Notes: generated by a model from the letters alone, not told the origin. A stretch of DNA of 26,211 nucleotides from Gnetum montanum (GCA_015680685.1 MNCI01004329.1:289716-315926); one strand, 5' to 3'; positions 1-9,390 are shown, numbered from the stretch's first letter. A program made the numbers and translations.

Positions 1-2291
1 TAAATATTCATACCAAGAATTTTCTTTGCCTGTCCCAAATCCTTCATAGCAAATTCTTTGCCCATTTCCAATTTTAAACGTTTTATCTCTGCTATATCAT
101 TTTCAGCAATTAGCATATCATCAACATACAACAACAACGTTGTAAATTTACTTGAAACATCTCCAAAAAAATACACACAGTGGTCTAGGTTGTTTTTTTG
201 ATAGGATAGCTTCTTCATGAGAGTATCAAACCTTTTATTCCACTGCTTAGGGGCTTGTTTCAAATCATATAAACTCTTTTTCAGTTTACAAACCAGACCT
301 GAACCTTGCTGTTCTTCATACCCTTCTGGCTGTTTCATGTAAATTTCTTCCTCCAAATCTCCATGGAGGAATGCTATTGTTTTTATATCAAGTTGTTCCA
401 ACTCTAAGTCTATGCAGGCCACCAATGATAGCACTAAACGTATAGAAGAGTGTTTTACTACTGGAGAAAAAATTTCTTGAAAGTCAATACCTGGTTTCTG
501 TGCATAGCCTTTCACCACCAACCTAGCCTTGAAACATTTTTCCCCATTTGCCTCTGATTTAATTCTGTATAGCCACCTGCACTCCAAGGGTTTTCTCCCT
601 TTTGGCAACTGAACTAGCTCCGAGGTTTTGTTCTGTTGGAGTGGTTCCCATTCATCATTCATAGCTGCTTTCCACTTTGTGGCATCAACACATGTCATGG
701 CTTCCGTCACTATTTTTGGTTCACCACTATCGTTGTAAAGTACATAATTCAATGAGGGAGAGTACTTGTCAGGAGGTCTGGTTGTTCTGGTTGACCTTCT
801 AACCCAATGAGACACATCTGTAGCTTGTTGTTCATCATCTTCTACCTCATTTTCTTGCTGTCCTGCATTTTCTCCTTGCTGTCCTAAGTTCTTAGCTTGC
901 TGCCATGTACTTTCAACATGTTGTCCAAAGTTTCTAGATTTGGAAAATCCATGAATTTCATCATTTTCAATTTCTTTAGTCACGCTAAAAGGAGTCCTTA
1001 TGCTTTCTAAGCCATTTCTGTCCTTGTCTTTCTTTTGTAGCTCACTAAAGATCACATTTTCTCTGAATTTAACGTCCCTTGATCTTACTACACGTTTCAA
1101 TTTAGGATCCCAAAGTCTGAATCTTAACTCATCTTCTCCATATCCAACAAATATGCAACTTTTAGCCCTGTCCTCCAACTTAGTTTTGTTTTCCTTTGGA
1201 ATATGCATAAATGCCTCACATCCAAAAACTCTTAAATGATTGTATGAAACATTTTTACCTTTCCAAACAACTTCTGGAACAACATTATCAATTGAAGAAT
1301 GTGGAGACCTGTTCACCAAATATGCAGTAGGCATAATTGCCTCTCCCCAAAATGTCTTAGGTAGGCCTGCACCTGAAACCATTGTTCTAGCACGATCTAA
1401 TAATGTTCTGTTGCATCTTTCAGCAACTCCATTTTCCTGTGGTGTACTAGGAGGGGTACGAATGTGCCTAATTCCTTTGATGTTGCAAAAATCAGCAAAT
1501 ACTTTAGAAGTGTACTCCCCACCATTATCAGTTTGCAAACATTTTATTTTCAGATCTATTTCATTTTCTACTCTTGCAACAAATGTTTTGAAAATTGAAA
1601 ACACTTCATCTTTTGATTTCAGCATATAAACCCAAGCCTTCCTTGTACAATCATTTATGAAAGTCACAAAATAAATAGATCCACCAAGAGAAATGGGAGT
1701 CATAGGACCACAAACATCAGAATAAACCAATTCCAACTTATTTTTCTTTTTGCTGTCCAAATCCCTATGAAAGTTTACTCTCCTAGATTTCTCAACTAAA
1801 CAGTCTTTGCAATAAGTTTGAGCATAAGAAAATACAGGAATGAGAGTCTGATTTTGAAGTACCTTTAAGCTTAACCAGCCAATGTGTCCAAGACATCTAT
1901 GCCACACTTCAAAATTTTCTGTATTAGAAATTGTTGCAATAGAGTTGCATGAATCTGCCATCAATGTATATAAGCTACCCTCCTTCTTTCCTTTCAGAAT
2001 GGTCATGATTCCCTTGGAAATCCTCCAATGTCCACTTCCACTACTAAAATTCAAACCTGAATCATCTAGTTGTGGAACTGAAATCAACTTCTTTGTAACT
2101 TCAGAAACATCTCTAACGTTATCTATTGTCACCTTTGGCATCCCTGCTTGTTGCAGACTTATATTTCCAATTTCAAGAACTTTTAAAGCTTTTCCATTAG
2201 CAGCATATACAAAATTAGATTCAACTTTATGATAAGATGCAAAACAAGATTTATCTGGACAAATATGAAAAGAGGCACCTGAGTCAATCAA
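1..2291 (-). CDS. pol: Copia pol frame (protease-integrase-RT), open, partial at the left edge
   Basis: An uninterrupted frame of about 763 codons follows the TAG at 2292-2294 and runs off base 1. In order: the end of the aspartic protease with catalytic DSG (2277-2285); a GAG-pre-integrase zinc site with WHRCLGH near 1.9 kb and CKDC after it; integrase with DD35E residues at 1716-1718 (SDVCGP), 1527-1529 (TDNGGEY) and 1419-1421 (NGVAE); a linker rich in GQQ repeats; and copia RT with LVVKGYAQ, a motif A region, SLYDLKQAPKQW and the catalytic YVDD at 117-128. About 30 RT residues remain before the edge. Two oddities in RT: one extra residue in motif A (LDIKTIAFLHG, usually LDVKTAFLHG) and LYDL where LYGL is usual. 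No own start codon is expected, since copia pol is translated with gag. The long open frame suggests a fairly young insertion. Confidence 0.95.
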   Translation of the reverse strand, partial: MIDSGASFHICPDKSCFASYHKVESNFVYAANGKALKVLEIGNISLQQAGMPKVTIDNVRDVSEVTKKLISVPQLDDSGLNFSSGSGHWRISKGIMTILKGKKEGSLYTLMADSCNSIATISNTENFEVWHRCLGHIGWLSLKVLQNQTLIPVFSYAQTYCKDCLVEKSRRVNFHRDLDSKKKNKLELVYSDVCGPMTPISLGGSIYFVTFINDCTRKAWVYMLKSKDEVFSIFKTFVARVENEIDLKIKCLQTDNGGEYTSKVFADFCNIKGIRHIRTPPSTPQENGVAERCNRTLLDRARTMVSGAGLPKTFWGEAIMPTAYLVNRSPHSSIDNVVPEVVWKGKNVSYNHLRVFGCEAFMHIPKENKTKLEDRAKSCIFVGYGEDELRFRLWDPKLKRVVRSRDVKFRENVIFSELQKKDKDRNGLESIRTPFSVTKEIENDEIHGFSKSRNFGQHVESTWQQAKNLGQQGENAGQQENEVEDDEQQATDVSHWVRRSTRTTRPPDKYSPSLNYVLYNDSGEPKIVTEAMTCVDATKWKAAMNDEWEPLQQNKTSELVQLPKGRKPLECRWLYRIKSEANGEKCFKARLVVKGYAQKPGIDFQEIFSPVVKHSSIRLVLSLVACIDLELEQLDIKTIAFLHGDLEEEIYMKQPEGYEEQQGSGLVCKLKKSLYDLKQAPKQWNKRFDTLMKKLSYQKNNLDHCVYFFGDVSSKFTTLLLYVDDMLIAENDIAEIKRLKLEMGKEFAMKDLGQAKKILGMNI

Positions 2292-2640
2292 CTAGATGTC
2301 ACTGCTACATCCATCTGCCACCAGTGTACATTGTTCTTGAATCAAAAAACTAATGTTTTCATCAGCCACACATATCTCTAACGTTATCTATTGTCACCTT
2401 TGGCATCCCTGCTTGTTGCAGACTTATATTTCCAATTTCAAGAACTTTTAAAGCTTTTCCATTAGCAGCATATACAAAATTAGATTCAACTGTATGATAA
2501 GATGCAAAACAAGATTTATCTGGACAAATATGAAAAGAGGCACCGGAGTCAATCAACTAGATGTCACTGCTACATCCATCTGCCACCAGTGTACATTGTT
2601 CTTGAATCAAAAAACTAATGTTTTCATCAACTACATATAC
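2111..2640 (-). repeat. 265-bp tandem duplication across the protease start
   Basis: Copy 1 (2111-2375) and copy 2 (2376-2640) differ at about six positions. The 10-mer CTCTAACGTT begins each copy (2111, 2376), and CTCTAATGTT follows at 2641, so the breakpoints share a 10-bp near-identical sequence at exact 265-base spacing. Both copies hold the DSG protease motif and the same TAG just upstream of it (2292-2294 and 2557-2559), so that nonsense change is older than the duplication. Because 265 is not a multiple of 3, the duplication shifts pol out of frame with the CCHC knuckle. Confidence 0.95.
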
Positions 2641-2673
2641 CTCTAATGTTCCTTCTTCTGACTTCTTCTCCTT

Positions 2674-3424
2674 TTCTTTATTTTTCTGTGCTTTTCATGC
2701 AAAACAATCCTTCTTCAAATGACCTTTCTTCTTGCAGTACCAACACTCTTGAGTTTTGAGTTTTGCCATGTGATACTCCTCTGTCTGTGCTTCTCCCCCT
2801 ACTTGGGAAACGTCTTCTACTTCTACCTTTTTCCTCTGCTACATGAACATTTCTAGATCTAAAAGACTCATCTACTCCTCCTTCTGAATCCTGGAGGGTA
2901 GACACAACCTATTCAAATGTCATAGATGAAACACTCATAGAAGTAGTAATAGATGTCACAATTGCAGACCAAGAATTAGGTAATGAGTCTAACAAAGCAT
3001 AGGATTTAACTAAATCTGGAATAACAATTTTATATTCCTCCAACTTATTCAGATTTCTCATCATCTTATCCAAATGATCTTAAAAAGACACATAAGATTT
3101 CTTCTTGCATCTAAAAACTTTCTGATAAATGTGAAAGGTATTCAAACCTGATACTTTGTCAAACCTATGCTTCAGCGTTTGCCACAGATAATGCGGATCC
3201 ATATTAGGTTTGATTGAGGCCAAAATCCCATTGCTTAGGGTTGGATGAATGAAAGATAATGCCCTAGTCTTAATTTTCCTCCAATTAGCATTTGACATTC
3301 TTGCTGGTTGAGAGGGTTCTAGGGCCTCTTGGCACTCCTTTTGTGCTAAAACAACCTTCATCAAAATGCTCCAAACATTACAGTTCCTTTCTACCAATCT
3401 TTCTGTTGTTTGCAACCTCTCCAT
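2674..3424 (-). pseudogene. gag: Copia gag (capsid/nucleocapsid), broken
   Basis: Gag would form the capsid of cytoplasmic virus-like particles that package element RNA. The chosen start is the ATG at 3422-3424 (MERLQTTERL), just inside the primer site. The first 114 codons are open to a TAA at 3080-3082. The same frame then continues with a UBN2-type segment containing LLDSLPNSW, and meets a TAG at 2909-2911 where FEQVV is expected. A one-base shift near 2740-2780 puts the nucleocapsid zinc knuckle in another frame: CX2CX4HX4C at 2704-2745, reading CWYC...H...C. A TGA follows at 2695-2697. At least three nonsense codons plus a frameshift make this a pseudogene. Family assignment rests on position, the UBN2-like stretch and the knuckle. 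Confidence 0.9.
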
Positions 3425-3437
3425 TTCTTTAAATCTA

Positions 3438-3449
3438 GCTCCGATACCA
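3438..3449 (-). other. Primer-binding site (tRNA-iMet type)
   Basis: On the minus strand the 12 bases read TGGTATCGGAGC, one change from the usual plant copia site TGGTATCAGAGC, which pairs with the 3' end of initiator tRNA-Met. It lies two bases inside the LTR end and about 14 bases before the presumed gag start, the expected place for minus-strand DNA priming. Confidence 0.9.
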
Positions 3450-3451
3450 GT

Positions 3452-4106
3452 TGTTATAATCAGATCTGAAAACAATTAGATTTGAGAACACACTACAAAT
3501 GCTCTAGAGAAATTATTAGAATCCTACAGATCTGAATAAATCATTAGAGACAAAATATTACGCTGTACCAGGTCAAGAAACACTATAAATCACCCTCAAA
3601 ACATTTTAAACTCTAGCAAACATTTGCTGTGATAACAAAATGAAAGCAGAATGAAACAAGTAAAAATAGCACAAGAACACAGAGAGTTATGTGGTTCGGG
3701 CCTTTTTTACCCTACTTCCACAACAATGCTGATTTGCCTTCTATTCTTCTCAAATCTTCAGGACACAAGCCGTCCTTGTAACTTTTCCAAACACCCAATC
3801 TGTTATTTCAACAGATCTCAGATTAACACCAACAAGACTCATGTCTCCAAGGTAAAACCTTGATACAATGCTTTCACTTCAAAGCACACCCTAAAAGGCT
3901 ACCCCAAGCCTTCTATTTATGAAGAAACATGAAGACCAAACCCCAATCCTAATACATGTGGGATAAAACACCAAGCCTCCTATTTATGAGAAAACATGAG
4001 GACCAAAGCCCAATCCTAATACATGTGGGATAAAACACATCCCCACATCAAATGCAACATTAAAGGAAATACAACAATTAATGTATTTGTCTTCATTTTT
4101 TCAACA
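3452..4106 (-). repeat. 5' LTR of the copia element (655 bp)
   Basis: On the plus strand it starts TGTTATAATC and ends TTTTCAACA, giving the TG...CA ends of an LTR with a short TGTT/AACA inverted repeat. The inner end lies two bases from a tRNA-iMet-type primer site, which fixes that boundary. The outer boundary rests on the TG/CA rule; bases 4107-4111 (AGAAA) are the candidate 5-bp target-site duplication, but the partner copy is outside the window. It contains a 67-bp tandem duplication with two TATA-like boxes. The other LTR is not available for comparison. Confidence 0.85.
3904..4037 (-). repeat. 67-bp tandem duplication in the LTR carrying two TATA-like boxes
   Basis: Two head-to-tail copies (3904-3970 and 3971-4037) differ at only a few bases. 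Each holds the minus-strand sequence ATAAATAG (3914-3920 and 3981-3987 core), which fits the LTR core promoter, so this LTR has two candidate TATA boxes 67 bp apart. Promoter activity is inferred from position and sequence. Confidence 0.8.
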
Positions 4107-4111
4107 AGAAA

Positions 4112-5758
4112 TGGGGTGGAAACAAATTGATTTAATTAAAACATGCAAGCGTCTTAATAATGTTGGTTTGGGTCAGGGATAGGATGAGACTTCTTGGCAA
4201 TAGCAAAGGGTATGAAAGTTGAATGTTAAGAGCTATGCAAATCTTTAATGAGCTCATTTTTTTAGAAAGATAACATAGGTAGCTAAATGACATTGAGCAT
4301 GCAAACACGCTGGATGACTTTTCTATCAATGATATTCACAACACTAGATAGGAAATGTACTGTCAGATTTAAAATGCTGTTTATTTATTTATGATCTTTG
4401 GTCTGCATCGAATTACATTTATAAATTAATAGAGGTCTTATACTCGCAAATAGTTTGCATTTTCAAAAATTTTTAGCTAGTTGTTAAAAATAAGAAAGAA
4501 ACCGCAACTGGAAAAATGGCCTACATTATGTTAAAATACGACATTATTAGATAATCTCAAAATAGATGTATAGCCTGAGCTCTCTCGATGACAAATCCAT
4601 GGAGAAGTTATTAATTGTTTCAACGAATTACCAGGAGTTCAAATCGTCATTTCATGAACTTGAAAATAAGTGACGTTAGATGCATGTAAAGTTGAAAATT
4701 TTAGCTGATTGGCCGCTTAAACTTTTAATTCCATGTGAAAATGAATTGAATTCTTTACTTGGAATATTTCATAAAATGCGAGAGAACCTTGATTTTTTCT
4801 CTGGTTTGTGAAATTAAGAGCAATAAAATCTGAGACAACATGATTGTTTGGTGAAATTGGGAGGAAAGATCAGGTGCTTGGGACCGTAGCCATGGAAACA
4901 CAGAAAATAATTCTTCAATCTTAATTACTACTTAAGGAATGAAAGTACAACGTGTAATATTTAGGCCATTTATAAAGTTACGATTAGGTGTGGACCATCT
5001 CCCTGATAGCTGGTAGTCACCATGAAATAATAGCCTTCCAACACTTCTTAACAAGTACCTAGAAAAACCTTTCCAAAATCAGATATGACCGAGGATATCT
5101 GCAATGATTATTCTTCGTCTGTTATTATATTACACCTTTTGGATGATGCCTATCTACGAATATTCCATAGCCTTTCTACGTTTCTTAAACGTTAGTTCTA
5201 CTTGGAAGTCCTAATTAAAATTCAAATTTCAAGTCTAAGTGAAATAAAACATTATACCTCCTTAACAAATAGAGCAACTACTAGATCGAAGCTGCTCTGT
5301 GAGTGGTTTTAAAATTGGCATTCCTGCTTGGTTCTTTCCTGAACAACTTTCTTGATTATTTTTCAGTGACTAGTTAATAAGAACTCCTCTGGTTCATCTG
5401 GCATTACTAGGATCTCATTTTGAATCACCAAAATACGTTATTGAAGAAATTAAAATAAAGGGATTCGTGTAAAATATCATGGGCATTTTAGTTTTAATAT
5501 TAAGCTGAAAAATTTACTAAACAATTCTAATTTTGTTCATATGGGTTCAAGGCACAGTGCAATGTCCAAAGAATATTTTGTTGCAGATTATTATTCCTTG
5601 ATCAAGATTAGTATGGTATTTCGTCTCAGCTAGCTTCATTATTGTTTCAGCCACTTTAGCTATTAAATGTAATTTTCAAGACGTTTGAACAAAACTATAT
5701 CAATGGACGGCGTTGGCAACATTGTGCTTATGGATATGTAAATTTTAAAAAATTTCAG
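4112..5758. other. AT-rich stretch without a recognised gene
   Basis: I find no conserved motif, long frame, RNA gene or clear terminal repeat on either strand. If the exons to the right are real, this could be intron or intergenic DNA of that gene. Confidence 0.6.
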
Positions 5759-5996
5759 GCAGAAAATGAACAATTGCCTGCAGCATCTGCACAGAGTGAA
5801 AGGAATGCGGTAATAATTTTAAGAATTATAAAAATTCCTAAATAATTTATTTTCTGTAAAAACTTAGCATTTTATTGTTCAACATGGATAAAGTACTTAA
5901 TGCCTTCTTGTTAAAATTTGAATTTGATGTTTCAGGTCACAGAATGGCAAGATGCCTGGGAAGATTTTGATGTGAAGAGGAATTCAGATGAAAGAG
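5759..5996 (+). pseudogene. Possible two-exon fragment of an unrecognised plant gene (5759-5809 and 5936-5996)
   Basis: I do not recognise this protein. Exon A, 5759-5809, is 51 nt, preceded by a T-rich tract ending TTTCAG and followed by GTAATAAT; it reads AENEQLPAASAQSERNA. Exon B, 5936-5996, is 61 nt, preceded by GATGTTTCAG; it reads VTEWQDAWEDFDVKRNSDER. Both start in phase 0, so they join without a stop. The acidic, polar and Trp-containing composition is more protein-like than the AT-rich surroundings. Without splicing after exon B, the frame ends at a TAG nine bases later. A further 27-nt candidate exon is at 7553-7579. It is entered as a fragment because no complete gene can be built here; it could be part of a live gene with long introns, or chance. 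Confidence 0.4.
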
Positions 5997-7552
5997 GTCA
6001 TAATTAGGACTTTAGAAAATTGTGTTATTGCTAGTAAATAGTGATTTGTTACTAGTCCTTTCATGCTTGAAATTTTCTTAAATGCTGTATTAACTTTTGA
6101 ATTTTAGTTAATGGGATATTTTAGAGCTACCTTGACGATTTTGCAAGTAGCGGTACCGCTAGCAGAAGATAGCAAAGTGAGGATTACATTCTACCATTCT
6201 GATCCCTATTGTTTGTGCACTTGGTGGTTATTTCCATCTGGATTTCTTCTTAACCTTTATCGTGAGTTCTGATATAACTAGCAGGATACACTGAAATTAA
6301 AATAACAACAATGACAACTTATTGGAGTAATTGTACAGGTCAAAAATTTTAGGGAGTAGAAAGGCTCTATGTGCTCTCAAAAACAAATGTAAAAGAGGAA
6401 TCGGGAACCAGAAATTAAGGAGATGTGTTTTCAATAGTTTTGTGAAACTAGAATCTTTAAAGAGTTGTTTTGTCTAGGGTCAAGCTCCACAGAGAAATGT
6501 TGCTAGGAGATAGAATGTGTAGATGCAATTGTTGATGAATGAGTTTAAGAGGAAGTTCCAAACTCAATATGAAATTCCCTTGTTAGAGAGAGATATGGTA
6601 CGAAGGGACGTGAAAGCATTATATCAATTTATTGCATACACACACACACACTACAAATCTATTTAATTTTTTAAAGGAAGTGAATTTAACAATCAATGAA
6701 AATGGTTGGTTTTATTAAGGAAAACTATAGCTTCATAAATGATAAACTGAGGAACAAGTTTTGTTAACTTAGAGAACGTATATTCGCTTAATTGTGAAAT
6801 GTAAAGCAATACTAATTTTTTGAATGTTGCCGACTATAGGAAAACATTTTAGTTAGAAAGATGAAGATTTTGCAAAAGAACGCAGATTGCTCAAGTGACA
6901 TAGTCTCATTTTGTCCAAGCATACAAATTAGCAAGACATGGCTGAGTTCTGTTCACCTAAGGATTGAAACAAGCTTATGGATAAGGGTCATTTAAACTTT
7001 TGTCCAAATAATACAATTGAAGATAAATACATTATCATCAAATGTTTAGTTACAGAGTCTCTTTGAATAAAATGGAAAATAACTGCTGATGACGTATGCC
7101 AACTTTATAAATTTTTGTGTTTGCCTTAGATCAGTACACTGAAGAAAGTTTTAAATTGACTACATTCAGTAGGCCCTTTAAGTCTTATTCTGGGTGTAAA
7201 AATGAAATCAATTTTGATCTCAATTTCCACGTCTTAAATTTTGATTTCAATTTTTGATTCTGGGTGTAAAAGTTTCATTGTGAGACTTGATATATGGGAT
7301 CATTTTTATACTGAAATTATAGGAGCAAGTAGAGTTATTATAATGTTGCAGGTTTACTAACTACTTTAGTGTAAAGTTCCATGATTCAATTGTGATTGAG
7401 AAATTGAACAGGGATGTGAATATGATTCCATTACATTCATCCCATCAACTTGGGCCAACCAACTATTAATTTTGGCAGATAATTTGCCAATGAATTTTAT
7501 GGCCCTACTTGATGCTAACTTGAATGTTTATCATGCCCTAGTCAGATTTCAG
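5997..7552. other. AT-rich stretch without a recognised gene
   Basis: It contains a short CA microsatellite (about 6639-6651) and a direct repeat ATTCTGGGTGTAAAA at about 7187 and 7257. A frame at 6349-6477 is open for about 43 codons and a second short one follows near 6530, but neither matches anything I know. It may be a long intron between the candidate exons. Confidence 0.5.
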
Positions 7553-7579
7553 AGATGGACCAGCCAGCTGAACTAGAAG
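7553..7579 (+). other. Possible 27-nt microexon
   Basis: Preceded by GTCAGATTTCAG and followed by GTGCCATA. If spliced to exon B at 5996 (one base left over), the frame stays open and gives MDQPAELE after a junction glutamate; 27 nt keeps the phase. The similar acidic composition is the main reason to link it. Such short matches can easily occur by chance. Confidence 0.25.
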
Positions 7580-7624
7580 GTGCCATATAAATATTTGACA
7601 TTATGATTTGGCTACATAGTTAGT

Positions 7625-7715
7625 GATCCTTGGCTAATTTAGAGTGTTTGGTCTATAATCATTAAGTTCAAGGTTCAAGTCTAGATGTGCCAGATGCACC
7701 ACTTGAGGACAAAGT
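7625..7715 (+). repeat. Weak tRNA-like (SINE-like) remnant
   Basis: GGTTCAAGTCT near 7672-7682 fits a Pol III B box (GGTTCRANNCC) well. TTGGCTAATTTAGAG, about 40 bases before it, is a weak A box. No poly-A/T tail or target-site duplication was found, so a chance match is quite possible. Confidence 0.25.
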
Positions 7716-7761
7716 AGTAAATTGTTGGATGTAAAAATCATCATCAGCTCACTTATTGTAA

Positions 7762-8019
7762 GAGTGTGTTTGGTTGCATGAATCTACCAATGTTGAATTT
7801 GCAGCTTCAGTTTTTTTATGTTAAAAAGATTATTTGGTTTTGGGTGGGTGAATTATTGGATTTTTGTGAGAACCGCTAGATACATCTTGTTCTATAGCGT
7901 TTTTCTTGATTCTTTCTAAATTTAACCTTGAAAGGTGTAATCTATTTTTTTTCATGAATCTTTTGATTCGAGAGTTCTACAAATACAAAAGCCAATAGAT
8001 TCATGTAACCAAATATGCC
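7762..8019. mobile_element. Tourist-like MITE (PIF/Harbinger type), 258 bp
   Basis: The left end starts GAGTGTGTTTGGTTGCATG, and the right end, reverse-complemented, starts GGCATATTTGGTTACATG. About 19 of 24 terminal bases match, and both run inward to ATGAATCTA. TAA is found directly outside both ends (7759-7761 and 8020-8022), the 3-bp target-site duplication typical of PIF/Harbinger elements. There is no coding capacity. Size, TIR with TTTGGTT and TSD all agree with a non-autonomous Tourist-like element; a transposase source is not in this window. Confidence 0.75.
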
Positions 8020-8022
8020 TAA

Positions 8023-8184
8023 GGGTTTACCCGAAATTCATTAGATAAAGTCAATGATAATGATGGTAATGTGAGTGTTTAGTTGAATTTCAATTTTTTA
8101 AACAAGTAAAAAGGAGATTTTATTAAATAAAACATTTTGATTTAGAATACATTGATGAATTTCTTGGGACCTTAAAGATTAACT
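8023..8184. other. Short AT-rich gap before the LINE
   Basis: Unique-looking AT-rich DNA between the MITE and the left target-site duplication of LINE copy 1. No feature was seen. Confidence 0.6.
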
Positions 8185-8196
8185 AAGGACCATGAT
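8185..8196 (+). repeat. Left target-site duplication of LINE copy 1
   Basis: AAGGACCATGAT, identical to 14428-14439. It marks the 5' end of the insertion. Confidence 0.9.
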
Positions 8197-8469
8197 GGGG
8201 AAATGGGAGGAGGCGGAGAGGGGGTGGGAACGGGAGAGGGAGTAGACTTGGGAGTGGGCGAGTCTGTCGACATGGGAGGTAGTAGTTCGGCCAAGGATGG
8301 TAGGGGATCTTTTGGGATTGGGCTGGTGGGTGATGTCGGTGTGGTGAGTTGGGGTTGAGTGGCGTTAGGCCCAGTTTGGGGCTATGGGACGATGCTAAGA
8401 GCTAGGGTTTCTTTGGGGCCTCAGCGACGATTGACAAGTCCTTGCGATTGGAGATTCCCCATGTGCCAT

Positions 8470-9115
8470 AAAAGGGTTTCAACACAGTGGAGCAGAGTCT
8501 TATAGGACATTTTGTTTCAAGTGGGGTGAGGCCCAAACTAGATCATGTTTGCAAATGGGTTGTTGCTACCTGGGGTCTCAACAATGTCGGGGTGTGAAGT
8601 TTAACGAAGGAGCTCATCCTTTTCGTTTTCCGTAGCGTGTAGGATCAAGATTGCATTTTATTGAGGGGTCCTTGGTTTTTTGGTGCACAAGGATTGGCTC
8701 TCACCACGTGGAGGCCAGGTGTGCACTGGGACTAGGATCTTTTCTCATAGGCTTTGGTTTGGATTTGTACTTCCAGGATCCCATGGGAACTCTAGATGTT
8801 GACCTTTATCAAGTCGTTGGCTGCATTTTTTGGGGAGTTTATCGCTCTGGATAAGTTTACCACAATGATGGAATGGATGGGCTTTGCTCGTTTTTGTGTT
8901 TGGCGGTCCCTGTCGCCTACAGACCTTAGTAGGGAAGTGGTCTTGGCCCTCCTTTTCGGGGAGGAATAGATTACAATTGAGTACGGGAATTTGCTAATGG
9001 AGAGCATTGGGCTTGATTCCAAGGGAGAGACTTGTGAGTTTTGTGGTAAGCTAGGCCACAGAATGGAAGCTTGTAGGATGAAGGCAAATGTGGGTGACAT
9101 AGGAGGCTAGAAGCA
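8470..9115 (+). pseudogene. LINE copy 1 ORF1 (nucleic-acid-binding protein, DUF4283 + CCHC), broken
   Basis: ORF1 proteins of plant L1 elements bind element RNA. Recognisable blocks, spread over several frames, are QSLIGHFV (from about 8491); a DUF4283-like stretch around 8620-8850; FGEFIALDKFTTMMEWMG followed by ARFCVW, near 8833-8910; and a zinc knuckle CX2CX4HX4C at 9033-9074 reading CEFC...H...C. The same blocks occur in copy 2 at 21280-21885, which supports the assignment. Frame changes and stops (for example after LLFGEE near 8967) show that it is dead. The true start is unclear: upstream of 8470 the sequence is G-rich and low in complexity, and no ATG could be justified. Confidence 0.8.
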
Positions 9116-9359
9116 GGTGAAAAGGGCTGGGCGGCACCCTGGGTGAGGCCTGTATGGCGAGAGTAGCCTAGAGGTCTCTCATGGTCACCTACAAAGGTTA
9201 TGACACTAACTTTAGTAGTGGCGGTATCAGAGGTGGTTGGTTTAGACAAGGTGGACTAGCATTTGGGAAAGAAGACCAATGTGTCGGTTAGCTTGGGCCC
9301 TGAGAAAGGTTTTGCCATGCCTTCGAAGCCGTTTCAGCAGGGGAAGGAGCTCCTCTCCA

Positions 9360-9390
<31 letters not shown>

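Larger units (their letters stand above)
1..4106 (-). mobile_element. Ty1/copia LTR retrotransposon, 5' part, cut by the left window edge
   Basis: Read on the minus strand, the order is LTR, primer-binding site, gag, CCHC knuckle, protease, GAG-pre-integrase, integrase, reverse transcriptase. Integrase before RT is the Ty1/copia order (Ty3/gypsy has RT first). The end of RT, RNase H, polypurine tract and 3' LTR lie beyond base 1. gag and pol were probably one frame: the CCHC frame and the pol frame differ by one base, and the 265-bp duplication between them accounts for exactly that offset. The gag half has several nonsense codons and a frameshift, so this copy cannot make a normal polyprotein, while pol is still open. 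The motifs look Tork-like, but I did not test the clade. Confidence 0.95.

Noticed and set aside
1000-2232. Plus-strand open frames at 1000-1239, 1240-1629 and 1882-2232
   Set aside because: They are mirror frames of the open copia pol on the minus strand, which carries all the conserved motifs.
6148-6161. Perfect 14-bp palindrome TAGCGGTACCGCTA
   Set aside because: One or two such palindromes are expected by chance in 26 kb, and nothing around it suggests an operator or origin.
6349-6640. Open stretches following a TACAG acceptor-like site
   Set aside because: The frame is interrupted at about 6475 and no donor or homologue could be named; the composition is not distinctive.
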